A stretch of 64,000 nt of DNA from Pseudomonadota bacterium (GCA_023388255.1 JAEWGO010000013.1:1-64000), one strand, 5' to 3'. Counted from the first letter of the stretch, positions 26,901-36,108 are shown. The notes: a model not told the origin generated them from the letters alone. Program-made: numbers and translations.

Positions 26901-29900
26901 CGTGCCGAGCGTGAGTGCGGACGGCACGTTGTCGCTGACCGTTGCCGCGACCGTCGTCGCCGCCGAACCGGTGTTCGTCACCGTCAACGTGTAGCTTGCC
27001 GGCACGCCGACGACGAAGTTCGTCGAACTCGCGCTCTTGACGATGGTGAGCGCCGGCGCGTTGACCGGTGTGACCACCGTGCTGGTGCAATGCGCATCCG
27101 TCGGGCAGCTCGGATCGCCGCCGCCGATGACGGTCGCGGTGTTGCTGACGCTCGGTACGGCAAGCAGGTTCGGCGTGACCGGAATCAGGAAGCTCAGCGT
27201 GCCGCCGCTGGGCAGACCCGACGGAACCAGGCACTCCACCTGTTGGCCGGTGGCCGAGCAACCCGCCGGCAGGGTGCCGATGGCGAGGCCGTCGGGCACC
27301 AAGTCGGTGATCGTCGCGGCGGAGGTGGTTGTCGCCGCGCCGGTATTGGTGACGGTCAGCGTATAACTGGCCGGCACGCCGACGACGAAGCTGTTGGCGC
27401 TGGCCGTCTTCACCACCGTCAACTGCGGCGCACCGACGGTCGTGGTGACGGCATCGCGGCAACGCGCCGGCAGGTCCGCGGTCGGCGTGCCGGCGATGCA
27501 GCCCGGATCACCACCGCCGCTGGCGCCGGCATTGTTGGTCACCGACTGACCGTTCAGCGCCGCGGTCGGAACGACCGGGATGGCGAAACTCACCGGCACG
27601 CCGGTGGCAAGGCCGGCGGCGACCGTGCAGGTCACCTGCTGACCGCTGACAGTGCATCCTGTCGGCATCGTTCCGATCGTCAGGCCGGTCGGCAGAACGT
27701 CGGTGATCGTCGTCACGGCGGTCGTCGCCGCTGTGCCGGTGTTGGTCAGGGTCAGCGTGTAGGTGGCCGGTTGGCCGACCACGAACAGTGTCGGCGTGGC
27801 GCTCTTGACCAGCTGCAGCTGCGGCGCGGTCACGGTGCCGGTTACGGTGTCGCTGCAATGGCTTGCGCCGGGGCAGGACGGATCGCCGCCGCCGTTGCCG
27901 CTGGCAGTGTTGCTGACGTTCTGGCCGTTCGCACTCGCCTGCGGCGTGATCGGGATGATGAAGCTCACCGAACCGCCCGGCGCGATGCCGGCCGGCAGGC
28001 CGCAGGTCACCAGCTGGCCGCTGGCGCTGCACTCGACCGGCAAGGTGCCGATCAGCAACCCGGTCGGAATCGTGTCGGTGATCGTGCCGGCCAAGGTATC
28101 GGCCTGGCCGTTGTTGGTGGCGGTGATCGTGTAGGTGGTCGGCACGCCGACGATCAGGCTGCCCTGCAAGGTCTTGCTGACCGCGATCAACGGCGCGTTC
28201 ACCGGCGTGTCGATCGTGCTCGAGCAATGCGCCGCACCGGGACAGGTGCTATCGCCGCCGCCGCTCACGTCGGCGGTGTTGCGTGCCGGCGAGGCGGTGC
28301 CCGCGGCGATCGCGACCGGCGCGGTGATGATCGGCGCGTTCGCGCCCGGCGTCAGCACGGCGCTGGTCGTGCAGGCGATCGTGGTCGAGGTGCTCGCGCT
28401 GCAATTCCAGCCCGTGCCGCTCGGCGTCGCCGTGGTCGTGATGCCGGCCGGCAGCGGATCGCTGACCGCGATCGCGCCGGCGGAACTGGTCGACCCGGTA
28501 TTGCTGACCAGCAGCGAGTAGGTACCGTTCTGGCCGACAGCAAATGCGCTTGGCGTGGCGCTCTTCTGGATCGTCAGCTGGGTCTGGCCACCATTGGTGT
28601 TGGTGGCCGTCGCGGTGTGCGTGCACGGCGCGGTCGAGCAATCGAGGCCGGCCGGTGGCGTCACCGTCGCGGTGTTGACGATCGGACCGGTCGCGGAAAG
28701 GCTGGCCGTTCCGTTCACGCTGATCGTCAGGCTGGTGCCGTGCGGCAGCGCGACGTTGTTGAGCGCGATCGCGTTGGCAGCGCCGCTGGCACCGGTGCCA
28801 GGCAGCGTAGTGTCGCAATCGGCGCCGGTGCTGGCGACGCAGCTCCAGCTGCTGACCGTGACGCTGGCCGGCACCGTGTCGGTGACGCTGACGCCGGTGG
28901 CATCGCTCGGACCGTTGTTGGTCACCGTGATCGTGTAGTTCAGCGCCTGGCCCGGCAGATACGTGCCGGCCGGGTTGGCGAGCTTGGTGATCGAGAGGTC
29001 GGCCTTCGGCGTCAGTGTGTCGGTGTCGGTCGCGCTGTTGTTGCCCGGAGTCGGGTCGGTCAGTCCGGCCGGCGGCGTGATGGTCGCGGTGTTGCTCAGC
29101 GATCCGCTCGCGCTCGCACTGACAGTCGCCGTCACCGTATATGTCACCGATGCTCCGACCGGCAGGTTGACGGCGTCGTTGATGTTGCCGCTGCCGCTCG
29201 CCGTGCAGGTGCCGCCGCCGGCACCGACGCAGGTCCAGGTCGCGCCGCTCAGCGCGGCCGGCAAGGTGTCGGTCACCGCCGCACCCGTCACGGCGCTCGG
29301 GCCGGCATTGGACGCGGTGATCGTGTAGGTGACGCTGCTGCCGGGAACCAGAACGGTGACGCCGTCTGTCTTGGTGATCGACAGATCCGCCTGCGGCACG
29401 ATCGCCAGGCTGTCGTTGGCGACATTGTTGGCAGGAACCGGATCGGGCGTGTCGCTGCCCGCGGTCGCAGTGCCGTTGACCGGGCCGCTGCCGGGTGCAG
29501 TGAAGTCGATCGTGCACTGGATCGAGCTGCCCATCGGCAAGCTGGCGACCGGCGGCGTCGGCGTGCAGTTGACGAGCGTGCCTGGCGGCAGGCCGGTGGC
29601 CGCGCACGTCGCGTTCGCAGCCGGACTCGGGCCGTTGTTGGTGCAGGCGAACGTGCCGTGCACAGGATCACCGGCATTCGCGCTCGGCGGCAGGTCGATC
29701 GTCGCCGCCATGTCGGCTTGCGGTGTCAGCGTGTCGGTGTCGGTCGCGCTGTTGTTGCCCGGAGTCGGGTCGGTCAGTCCGGCCGGCGGCGTGATGGTCG
29801 CGGTGTTGCTCAGCGATCCGCTCGCGCTCGCACTGACGGTCGCCGTCAGCGTGTAGGTGGCCGATGCTCCGACCGGCAGGTTGACGGTGTCGTTGATGTT

Positions 29901-32696
29901 GCCGCTGCCGCTCGCCGTGCAGGTGCCGCCGCCGGCACCGACGCAGGTCCAGGTCGCGCCGCTCAGCGCGGCCGGCAAGGTGTCGGCCACCGTCGCACCC
30001 GTCACGGCGCTCGGGCCGGCATTGGACGCGGTGATCGTGTAGGTGACGCTGCTGCCGGGAACCAGAACGGTGACGCCGTCGGTCTTGGTGATCGACAGGT
30101 CCGCCTGCGCCACGATCACGGTCGCGCCGTTGTCCTGGTTGTTGGTCGTGGTGACTTCAGGCGTAGTGGTGGTCACGCCTGCCTGCACCGGCACCGTTCC
30201 GCCCGCCGGCGCGGTGTAGGTGAAATCGATGGTGACGTTCTGGCCGACCGGCAGCGAAGCCGGCATGCCCGAGAAGCTGACCGCGCAGGTCGCGGGATTG
30301 AACGTCGCGGTGACGCCGGGCGGCAGGCTCGGGAACGCCACGTCGGCCGGGCACGAACCCGGTGTGCCGATGACGAGGCTGTAGATCAGGCCATCCGCGG
30401 TCGAGGTCGCGCTGCCGAGATTGCCGAACACGACGCTGCCGGCCACGGTCGAGCCGGGACCGGCCGTGGCCGGCACGGTGACGGTGGTGGCCATGTCGGC
30501 GACGATGATGTCGGTCTGCGCCTGTGCCGCATTGGCGACCGGCTGGGTCACGTTCGGCGAGGTCGCGAGCGGATCCTGCGGCGAGTCGATGGTGGTGCGC
30601 ACCGGTACCGGGCCGGAGTTCGGCGCGGTGTACTGGAAGTTGAAACTCAGCGTGTCGCCGGGCGCCAGCGTCGTCGGCATGCCGGTGAAGGTGACCGCGC
30701 AGGTCGCGTTGTTGTAAGTGAAGTTCACGCCGGTCGGGAGCAGCGTGAATGCGACGCCGGTCGGACAGTTGCCCGGCGTGCCGATCACGGCCGTGTAGAC
30801 CACATTGGTCGCATTCGCCGTGCCGGCCGCGCCGGCATGGCTGTAAACGATGTTGCCGTAGACGGTATCGCCCGGGTACACCGAGTTGCTGACGGCGATC
30901 AATGTGCCGATGTCGGTCACGGTCGATGCCGGCACGATGACGACCGGATTGTCGATCGTCGGCGTGCGCTCGAGCGCCCACAGGTCCAGGCCCTTGTAGT
31001 TGCCGAACGCGGTGCTCGCGCTGCCGGCACAGTTGCCACCGTCGTTGGCGGTGCCGGGCCAGTTTCGGTAGTACTTGCCTGCGGTCAGTACGGACGAGTC
31101 GACGCCGAGCAGGGAATGGTCCGGCGTCGGCGGCACCACCGGGCTGGCCGCGCCGCAGAGGTTGCCGTTGAGCGCGCCGACGAGCGTGCCGCCGCGCGTG
31201 CGATAACCGCGGTCGTCATAGTAGACGACGCTGCCGCCAGTGCCGTTGAGCTTGGTCAGGGTCGGACCGCCGGTGCCATTGCCCTCGATGTCGAGCATCG
31301 GGAAATGGATCTCGCCATTGCGGCCGGCGATGCGGAAATCATAGGTGCCCTGCGGGAACGGATTGCCGGAATTGTCGCGGCCGTCCCACAGCACGCTGTG
31401 GGTGCCGGTCAGCGCGAGGCCGGTCAATACGCGATTGAGCGGATTGGCCGGATCGAAGTCCGTGCCGTTGCGGCTGACCACGATCTCGTAGGTCTGCGTG
31501 TTGACGGTATCGAACTGGAACAGGCCGCCGGACGACACCGTCGACTGATTGCCGCTCACGTTGCCGATGAATGTCGCGTTGGACAGTTGCGGCGTCGGCG
31601 GCACCAGTGCGATGCCGAGCGCGCCGAGGGTCTTGGCGACTTCACTCGCGTTCGGACCGGTCGGAGCGACGTCGGAGAAGAACAGCGGGTACTCGGGCTG
31701 TTGCGGTGTGACGCCGGCCGGGAACGAGGTCGCGGAGACCGTATCCGAAGCGCCGCGCACGTCCTTGTACAGCGGTGCGCCGGTATCGAGGAAACCGGCG
31801 CTGTTGGCATACATCGCCGCCGCGTTCGGATCGATGCCGCGCATGACCTGGCGGTAACGGTAGCCGTCACTGGTGACGTAATTCAGCGTGTAGCTGACCG
31901 GTCGCGGATTGCTGCCCGTGTAGCCGACCCAGGCATAGGTGAACAGGCGGCCGGCGAGATCGGTCGTCGAGGTCGCGTTCGCACGCACCGTGACATCCCA
32001 GGCCGAGACCTGGTTGGTCAGCAGCTGCGGCGTGGCGACCGAGCCATCCGGCGCGTTGCCGCCTCCGCTGGTCGCGCCGGTGAACTGCACGCCATAGATG
32101 CCGGCCGTCGGCGCCTTGTAAGCGCACGGCGAGAAACCGTTGGCGAGCGTGACCGAGTTGTCGGCGCTGTTGGGTCCGGCAAGCTCCTTCGCACGCGTGT
32201 CGATGATGCCGCGCCCGGTGCCGGAATAGCTGCCGGCCGGGGCCGAGGCCTGCGCGGTGCTGCAACTGAACGCGGCCGTGCCCGGGCGCGTTTCATCCGC
32301 GCGCGTGCCGAAGGCCTGCGGGTTGTAGATGCGCACGTCGCCGCCGTTGGTGCCGCTGCGGTTGCGCGAGCCGACCAGGATGTATTCACCGGCCTCTGCA
32401 TAGACGTAGAGGAATTGCTGCGCGGAAATCACGCCCATGAAGCGCTGGCCGGTCGCCGTGCGCAGATCCATCGCCGAACGGAAGCTGGTCGTCGGATAGC
32501 TGGCCGGATACAGGTCGCGGCTGCCTTCGGCTTGCACCGGATCTGCGCTCGACAGCAGTGTCGCGATCAGCCAGAAGCCCAACCATGCTCCAAACCTCGA
32601 CGCGATGCCGAAGCGGTGTTGCGACTCCCCGTTCGTGCGACGCAGACGAGACAGCCGACGGCGGCCGCCTACGGAAGTGGCAGTGATAACAGACAT
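23979..32696 (-). CDS. Giant surface protein with DUF11 repeats and a CTERM-like tail
   Basis: 2905 residues. The ATG at 32696 follows GAGGGGAA. A long basic N-region and a hydrophobic core (ending near SADPVQA) form the signal peptide. Residues to about 590 are a unique head, with a segment TGTHSVLWDGRDNSGNPFPQGTYDFRI resembling FlgD-type Ig folds. About 590-2870 is a chain of DUF11-like beta domains (ADLSITKTDG..., VPGSSVTYTITASNAGPSAVTGA). Residues 1879-2753 are seven near-identical 125-residue units. The tail VPLDARWALLAMM... followed by RRARTRR is a CTERM-type anchor. It is probably a cell-surface stalk or adhesin; no enzymatic domain is seen. It is flanked by an AT-rich promoter region and tandem terminators. 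Confidence 0.9.
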   Translation of the reverse strand: MSVITATSVGGRRRLSRLRRTNGESQHRFGIASRFGAWLGFWLIATLLSSADPVQAEGSRDLYPASYPTTSFRSAMDLRTATGQRFMGVISAQQFLYVYAEAGEYILVGSRNRSGTNGGDVRIYNPQAFGTRADETRPGTAAFSCSTAQASAPAGSYSGTGRGIIDTRAKELAGPNSADNSVTLANGFSPCAYKAPTAGIYGVQFTGATSGGGNAPDGSVATPQLLTNQVSAWDVTVRANATSTTDLAGRLFTYAWVGYTGSNPRPVSYTLNYVTSDGYRYRQVMRGIDPNAAAMYANSAGFLDTGAPLYKDVRGASDTVSATSFPAGVTPQQPEYPLFFSDVAPTGPNASEVAKTLGALGIALVPPTPQLSNATFIGNVSGNQSTVSSGGLFQFDTVNTQTYEIVVSRNGTDFDPANPLNRVLTGLALTGTHSVLWDGRDNSGNPFPQGTYDFRIAGRNGEIHFPMLDIEGNGTGGPTLTKLNGTGGSVVYYDDRGYRTRGGTLVGALNGNLCGAASPVVPPTPDHSLLGVDSSVLTAGKYYRNWPGTANDGGNCAGSASTAFGNYKGLDLWALERTPTIDNPVVIVPASTVTDIGTLIAVSNSVYPGDTVYGNIVYSHAGAAGTANATNVVYTAVIGTPGNCPTGVAFTLLPTGVNFTYNNATCAVTFTGMPTTLAPGDTLSFNFQYTAPNSGPVPVRTTIDSPQDPLATSPNVTQPVANAAQAQTDIIVADMATTVTVPATAGPGSTVAGSVVFGNLGSATSTADGLIYSLVIGTPGSCPADVAFPSLPPGVTATFNPATCAVSFSGMPASLPVGQNVTIDFTYTAPAGGTVPVQAGVTTTTPEVTTTNNQDNGATVIVAQADLSITKTDGVTVLVPGSSVTYTITASNAGPSAVTGATVADTLPAALSGATWTCVGAGGGTCTASGSGNINDTVNLPVGASATYTLTATVSASASGSLSNTATITPPAGLTDPTPGNNSATDTDTLTPQADMAATIDLPPSANAGDPVHGTFACTNNGPSPAANATCAATGLPPGTLVNCTPTPPVASLPMGSSIQCTIDFTAPGSGPVNGTATAGSDTPDPVPANNVANDSLAIVPQADLSITKTDGVTVLVPGSSVTYTITASNAGPSAVTGAAVTDTLPAALSGATWTCVGAGGGTCTASGSGNINDAVNLPVGASVTYTVTATVSASASGSLSNTATITPPAGLTDPTPGNNSATDTDTLTPKADLSITKLANPAGTYLPGQALNYTITVTNNGPSDATGVSVTDTVPASVTVSSWSCVASTGADCDTTLPGTGASGAANAIALNNVALPHGTSLTISVNGTASLSATGPIVNTATVTPPAGLDCSTAPCTHTATATNTNGGQTQLTIQKSATPSAFAVGQNGTYSLLVSNTGSTSSAGAIAVSDPLPAGITTTATPSGTGWNCSASTSTTIACTTSAVLTPGANAPIITAPVAIAAGTASPARNTADVSGGGDSTCPGAAHCSSTIDTPVNAPLIAVSKTLQGSLIVGVPTTYTITATNNGQADTLAGTITDTIPTGLLIGTLPVECSASGQLVTCGLPAGIAPGGSVSFIIPITPQASANGQNVSNTASGNGGGDPSCPGASHCSDTVTGTVTAPQLQLVKSATPTLFVVGQPATYTLTLTNTGTAATTAVTTITDVLPTGLTIGTMPTGCTVSGQQVTCTVAAGLATGVPVSFAIPVVPTAALNGQSVTNNAGASGGGDPGCIAGTPTADLPARCRDAVTTTVGAPQLTVVKTASANSFVVGVPASYTLTVTNTGAATTTSAATITDLVPDGLAIGTLPAGCSATGQQVECLVPSGLPSGGTLSFLIPVTPNLLAVPSVSNTATVIGGGDPSCPTDAHCTSTVVTPVNAPALTIVKSASSTNFVVGVPASYTLTVTNTGSAATTVAATVSDNVPSALTLGTMPADCSASGQVVTCTIAAGLAAGASTSFTIPVTPTAAANGSSLTNTATVIGGGDPTCPGAVHCSSEIITPVNAPSLELVKTASATTFVVGVPASYTLTVTNTGSAATTAVATISDTMPAALTLGAMPADCTASGQQVTCTIAAGFAPGASTGFAIPVTPTAAANGTSLTNTATVIGGGDPSCPAAAHCTSTVVTPTDAPALTIVKTASASTFVVGVPASYTLTVTNTGSAATTAVATVSDTMPAALTLGTMPADCAVSGQVVTCTIAAGFAAGSSVSFTIPVTPTAAANGSSLTNTATVVGGGDPGCPGATHCSSEVITPVNAPSLELVKTASAATFVVGVPASYTLTVTNTGSAATTAAATVSDDVPAALTLGTMPADCAAAGQQVSCTIAAGFAPGASTSFTIPVTPTAAANGTSLTNTATVIGGGDPSCPGATHCTSTVVTPTNAPALELVKTASSTAFVVGVPASYTLTVTNVGSAATSAIATVSDDVPASLTIGTLPADCAVSAQHVSCEIAAGFAVGASTSFTIPVTPTAAASGSSLTNTATVIGGGDPSCPGAAHCTSTVVTPTDAPALTIVKTASATAFVVGVPASYTLTVTNTGSAATTTAATVGDDVPAALAIGTLPADCTASGQQVSCTIAAGFAAGASTSFTIPVTPTAAASGTSLTNTATVIGGGDPSCPAAAHCTSTVITPVDTASLTLVKTASAASFVVGVPASYTLTVTNTGSAATTAAATVTDNMPASLTIGALPGDCSAAAQQVSCTIAAGFAPGASTSFTIPVTPTAAASGTSLTNTATVIGGGDPSCPAAAHCTSTVITPTNAPALAIVKIGPATATAGQTVSYTITVTNNGSATATHALLDDTPPAGLGFVSAGAPCSAGFPCDLGDLAPGQSVVVSNVVFAIAANFSGQLVNVASVGSNETTRTSSSATTVVTPAAPPADATPVPLDARWALLAMMALLIGVGARRARTRR
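24436..27060. repeat. Seven tandem 375-bp coding repeats
   Basis: Seven in-frame copies of a 375-base unit (125 residues each), bounded by the recurring sequence coding for N-A-P then (A/S)-L-x-(I/L)-V-K. Unit starts recur every 375 bases (for example 24811, 25186, 25561). The copies are highly similar at DNA level. Copies alternate between two subtypes, ALTIVK and SLELVK, in part of the array, pointing to duplication of a 750-base pair of units. The array should be unstable by homologous recombination. Confidence 0.9.
29008..29395. repeat. 388-bp direct repeat, copy A
   Basis: Nearly identical to 29722-30109, with only about a dozen differences over 388 bases by eye. The two copies encode DUF11 units starting ADLSITKTDG and are 714 bases apart, separated by a diverged unit. 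This suggests recent duplication or gene conversion inside the giant gene. Confidence 0.85.
29722..30109. repeat. 388-bp direct repeat, copy B
   Basis: Partner of the copy at 29008-29395. The same ADLSITKTDG-type unit is coded; the few changes cluster in the middle (for example TYTLTATV here against TYTVTATV there). Confidence 0.85.
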
Positions 32697-32762
32697 GCAG
32701 CATTCCCCTCGATTCGAAATATCGGCGCAGACCAGCGCGCAACGTGGATTATCGCAAGAGGT

Positions 32763-32808
32763 CGTAGAAAAATCCTTTAAAAACAATCAACAACGCTAAC
32801 ATAGCCTC
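32763..32808 (-). promoter_or_regulatory. AT-rich promoter region of the giant gene
   Basis: A conspicuously AT-rich island 67-112 bases before the start of the giant gene. On the minus strand it contains TTGTTG and, 17 bases later, TTTCTA, a loose sigma-70-like pair. The exact promoter is uncertain. Confidence 0.3.
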
Positions 32809-32929
32809 ACCTTTGCTCACTGATTCTCACGAAAACTGACCAAATCCCGCGCATGCTCCGTCACGCGGCGGAGGCGTCTGCCGCGAAGAGCCTGATCGAG
32901 CGGGAACCAGCGATCGCCAAACGGCGGGG

Positions 32930-33694
32930 TCAGGCGGTCAAAACGTAGCCACGATTGCGCACCGAGCGTATCGGCAGCACGTCATCAAGGGCATCCGCGG
33001 CCTTGCGCCGCAAACGATGGATCAGCATCTCGAGGCGATGCGGGTCGAATGCATCGAGGGGTTCGCCCAGCTCGGCGATCAATGCTTCGCGCGACACCGG
33101 CTCGCCATTGGCTGCAAACAACCGTTGCATGATGCAGCGCTCCGCGCGACTGAGGTCGACACTGCGGCCCGATGGCGCCAGCAGCTTCCACTGCCCGGCA
33201 ACAAGGCGCCATGTTCCCGTTGCTGCCTCGACATCCTGGATGGGCGACTCGATCCGTCCCGCGGGGGCGCCGTCCGGCATGTTCATGCGCCGCAACAGGC
33301 TGCCGATCGTCGCTGCGATGACCGGTATGTCGACCGGTTTCGCCAGCCACGCATCGACGGTCTCGCCGAGCGCGCGCAATTGCGCCCCGCGATCGCCGCA
33401 TCCGGTCAGCATGACGATGCCGATCGGCGATCCCGCGCGCAGATGCCGCGCCACCGACAAGCCATCCTCATCCGGCAGGCCGACATCGAGCACGACCGCA
33501 TCGAACGAGGTCAGCAACAGACGTCGATACAACGCAGCCGAGCGTGCGAAGCCTTCGACCTCGAAGCCGAAAGCGGCAAGGCCGGGCACGAGGATATCGT
33601 CACGCAATGTGTCTTCGTCCTCGAGCACGGCGATGCGGGCACCACGCAGCGCATCGCCGATTTGCAGCCTCGTTGCGGCGCGGCGATCAAGCAT
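32930..33694 (-). CDS. Orphan OmpR-type response regulator
   Basis: 254 residues from ATG 33694 (MLDRRAATRLQIGDAL); the longer frame upstream is not protein-like. The receiver starts ARIAVLEDEDTLRDDI (acidic pair), has the phosphoacceptor in VVLDVGLPDEDG, the Thr in IVMLTG and a Lys in AWLAKPVD. The C-terminal winged helix includes LSRAERCIMQRLFAANGEPVSREALI and the recognition segment RLEMLIHRLRRK, with the wing GYVLTA at the end. No kinase gene is adjacent. It lies head-to-head with a secreted protein gene and next to the giant surface protein, so it may control the surface block, which is inference only. Confidence 0.88.
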   Translation of the reverse strand: MLDRRAATRLQIGDALRGARIAVLEDEDTLRDDILVPGLAAFGFEVEGFARSAALYRRLLLTSFDAVVLDVGLPDEDGLSVARHLRAGSPIGIVMLTGCGDRGAQLRALGETVDAWLAKPVDIPVIAATIGSLLRRMNMPDGAPAGRIESPIQDVEAATGTWRLVAGQWKLLAPSGRSVDLSRAERCIMQRLFAANGEPVSREALIAELGEPLDAFDPHRLEMLIHRLRRKAADALDDVLPIRSVRNRGYVLTA

Positions 33695-34056
33695 CGGCGA
33701 CCACGCGCGAGCGCCTCGTTCGCAACACAGGCGTGTCGCAGCGACCACCGCCGGCAACGCGACCACGCAAGCATCGCCGCTCCGACATATCAGGAAGGGT
33801 TTCGATATCGCAAGCCAAGCCGGCCGGAGAGCGCTGGTACGCGCCCGCTATGGAAGTGCCTCTCACGCCATCCCCATTCGTGCTGCGCGCGCCTCGGCAA
33901 CTTGCGAAACATCCGCAAACCCGGCGGCATATGCCTGCACGATACCGGAAGCCGGGGGCGATCTGCATCCGTCCCATGGCTACCATGGGCGTGTCCGTTT
34001 GCCGCACCGAACCACGTATGGACGCGTGCAACCTTCGCCTGCCGACTGGAAACATC
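33695..34056. other. Divergent intergenic region without a recognised gene
   Basis: 362 bases between the response regulator and the secreted protein, which are transcribed apart. It must carry both promoters. Short frames in it lack ribosome sites and protein-like composition. I see no repeat or hairpin of note. Confidence 0.4.
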
Positions 34057-36108
34057 ATGCCGACCGCTTGCCGCTGGCTCCCCGCGATCCTGCTTGCCTT
34101 CGCCGCACCGGCACACGCCGACTTCGCGATCTATACCGACACACTGCAGAACGGGTTCGAGGACTGGTCCTACGGCGGCGGCAGCGATTTCGCCAACACC
34201 TTGCCCGTGCACGGCGGCACACGCTCGATCGCTTTCACAGGCAATGCATTCAATGCGCTCTCGTTTGCGCATCCGGGCGGCGCGCTCGACAGCACCACCT
34301 TGCTGGCGCTGACATTCTGGGTGCACGGTGGCAGCGGCAGCGGGCAATCGCTGCAGGTGATCGTGCAAAGCGGCGGCGCGATAGTCGCGCAGGCGCCGTT
34401 GCAAAGCTGGCTTGCCGGCGGACCGGTCGCCGGCACGTGGCGCCAGGCGACGATCGTGTTTGCGCAGCCGCCACTCGCCTACAACGGTCCGTTCGATCGC
34501 ATCGACATCCAGAGCAATACGGCCGGTACGCAACCGACCATCTACATCGACGACGTTGCGCTCGCCGCGCCAGCGAATGCGAGCGATCCGATCTTCGCCG
34601 ATGGCTTCGAGGCGCCGGCCACCTCGGCAACGCTCGTCGTCGACCATGACATCGCCGTCGGTGGCATGAGCAGCGACCGCTTTCGTTGGATCGACAGCGC
34701 GGGGTTGCCCCGCTCGGCCGCGCTCGCGCACAACGACGGTGCCGCCGGCCCGCACGGCACGCGCGGCGGCGAGCTCCGCGAATTCCGCTACGAGGCGCTG
34801 ACTGGAACGCGCATCGTCACGCCAACCGACGACGGCTTCGGCGGTTTCGGTTACGTCGTCTCGCATGCCGCCGACGAAAGCCATTGCACCGGCGGCGGCG
34901 ATTCGTCGAGCCTCGGCCATTTCACGCCGGGTACCTTCCAGCGCGTGTTCGAGGGGCGCCATCACGCGATCTTCCGCTTCACGCAGGCGTATCCGCGCTA
35001 CTGCACGACTGCCGCACCGGCAACGCAGTACAACGTGCCGGTCACGGTCGACTGGGTGTTCTCGACCGGCCGCGACGATCCGCTGTGGTCGGTGACGTGG
35101 AATCTGTCCGGCGTGCCGGTCAACCGGATCGAGGACGATTCGCGCGGGCCCTACGGCCAGATGCGCATCGACGGCGCGACCAGCGATGGCGCCCGCGCGC
35201 AGATCGCCGGCGTCGCCTGGGGCGACTACTACCGCTTCAGCAGCACGACCAATCCGGTCACATTCAACAGCGCATGGAGCTGGAACCAGCCGAACACGAT
35301 TCCGTTCGTACAGCTGTGGACCAGCAGTGTCGACGCGACGATGGGTCTGGTGCAGACGCAGACGATCGCGCAGCAGGATGCCGGCGGCTACTGGGGCCAG
35401 GACCATTGGGGCAAGACCAGCGCCAACGGCAACGGCTGCGCAGCCGGCCCGTATCTGATGCCGTGCGACTACAACTGGCCGTTCCAGTCGATCAACTACG
35501 AAATCGGCGCGAGCACGCCGACGCGCAACACGCGCCTCGCCTGGGGCACCAACTTCGGCTTCCTCGGCCAGCAGCAGTATCCCGTACGCGGCAATGCCAC
35601 GTACGGCGGCGGCGCGCTCGCCTTGCCGGGCAATCCGATGGCACCGGGCTGGCCGCGCAAGAGCTATTCGACGTACATCGTGCTCGGCACCCATTCCGGC
35701 AATCCGGTCGGCGCGAAGACCGCCGAAGTCGAAGCGATCCAGGGCCTGGCGCTGACCGCGACGATTGGCAGCGTCGCCACGCAAGGCGCATCCGGTGTCG
35801 CCGACGCGACCGTGAAAACCTTGCAGCCGGCCGGCTACGACGCGGTCTACGGCGCGCTCGCATTCCACGCCAGCAGCAACCGCCTCGATGCGAACATCGC
35901 GCTCGGCGCCGGCAGCGTGCGTCATCCGCTGCTGATCGTGCGCGGCTACGCCGGCAATGCCCTGCCGAGCCAACTGAAGTTCAACGGCGCAACGCTGGCG
36001 CAGGATGTCGACTATTTCCCGTCGCTGCGCGCGGATGCGCAGGAGTTGTGGATCACGTTGAACCGCACCCTCGCCGGCGCCGCCAACCGCATCGAAATCG
36101 CGCCCTGA
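34057..36108 (+). CDS. Large secreted protein: jelly-roll-like domain, IFADGFE linker, unknown domain
   Basis: 683 residues; ATG 34057 has GGAAA upstream. Signal peptide about 1-21 (LLAFAAPAHA). Residues 25-170 look like a carbohydrate-binding jelly roll (NGFEDWSYGG ..., LTFWVHGGSGSGQ, IYIDDVALAAP). The linker carries IFADGFE (179-185). From about 190 to 683 is a large domain rich in Trp, Tyr and Gly with motifs such as WGDYYRFSS, GGYWGQDHWG and RKSYSTYIVLG that I do not recognise. The latter part has DUF-like beta folds (VVD...VGGMSSDRFRW). It may bind or act on an extracellular polysaccharide, by inference from the first domain. A facing terminator follows. Confidence 0.82.
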   Translation: MPTACRWLPAILLAFAAPAHADFAIYTDTLQNGFEDWSYGGGSDFANTLPVHGGTRSIAFTGNAFNALSFAHPGGALDSTTLLALTFWVHGGSGSGQSLQVIVQSGGAIVAQAPLQSWLAGGPVAGTWRQATIVFAQPPLAYNGPFDRIDIQSNTAGTQPTIYIDDVALAAPANASDPIFADGFEAPATSATLVVDHDIAVGGMSSDRFRWIDSAGLPRSAALAHNDGAAGPHGTRGGELREFRYEALTGTRIVTPTDDGFGGFGYVVSHAADESHCTGGGDSSSLGHFTPGTFQRVFEGRHHAIFRFTQAYPRYCTTAAPATQYNVPVTVDWVFSTGRDDPLWSVTWNLSGVPVNRIEDDSRGPYGQMRIDGATSDGARAQIAGVAWGDYYRFSSTTNPVTFNSAWSWNQPNTIPFVQLWTSSVDATMGLVQTQTIAQQDAGGYWGQDHWGKTSANGNGCAAGPYLMPCDYNWPFQSINYEIGASTPTRNTRLAWGTNFGFLGQQQYPVRGNATYGGGALALPGNPMAPGWPRKSYSTYIVLGTHSGNPVGAKTAEVEAIQGLALTATIGSVATQGASGVADATVKTLQPAGYDAVYGALAFHASSNRLDANIALGAGSVRHPLLIVRGYAGNALPSQLKFNGATLAQDVDYFPSLRADAQELWITLNRTLAGAANRIEIAP

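Noticed and set aside
24436..27060. CRISPR-like array
   Set aside because: The repeats are 375 bases each, in frame, without spacers, and code for beta domains.
26121..32780. A very long open frame on the plus strand opposite the giant DUF11 gene
   Set aside because: The product is dominated by Arg, Gly, Asp and His, has no ribosome site and mirrors the repeat gene. It is the antisense of GC-rich coding sequence.
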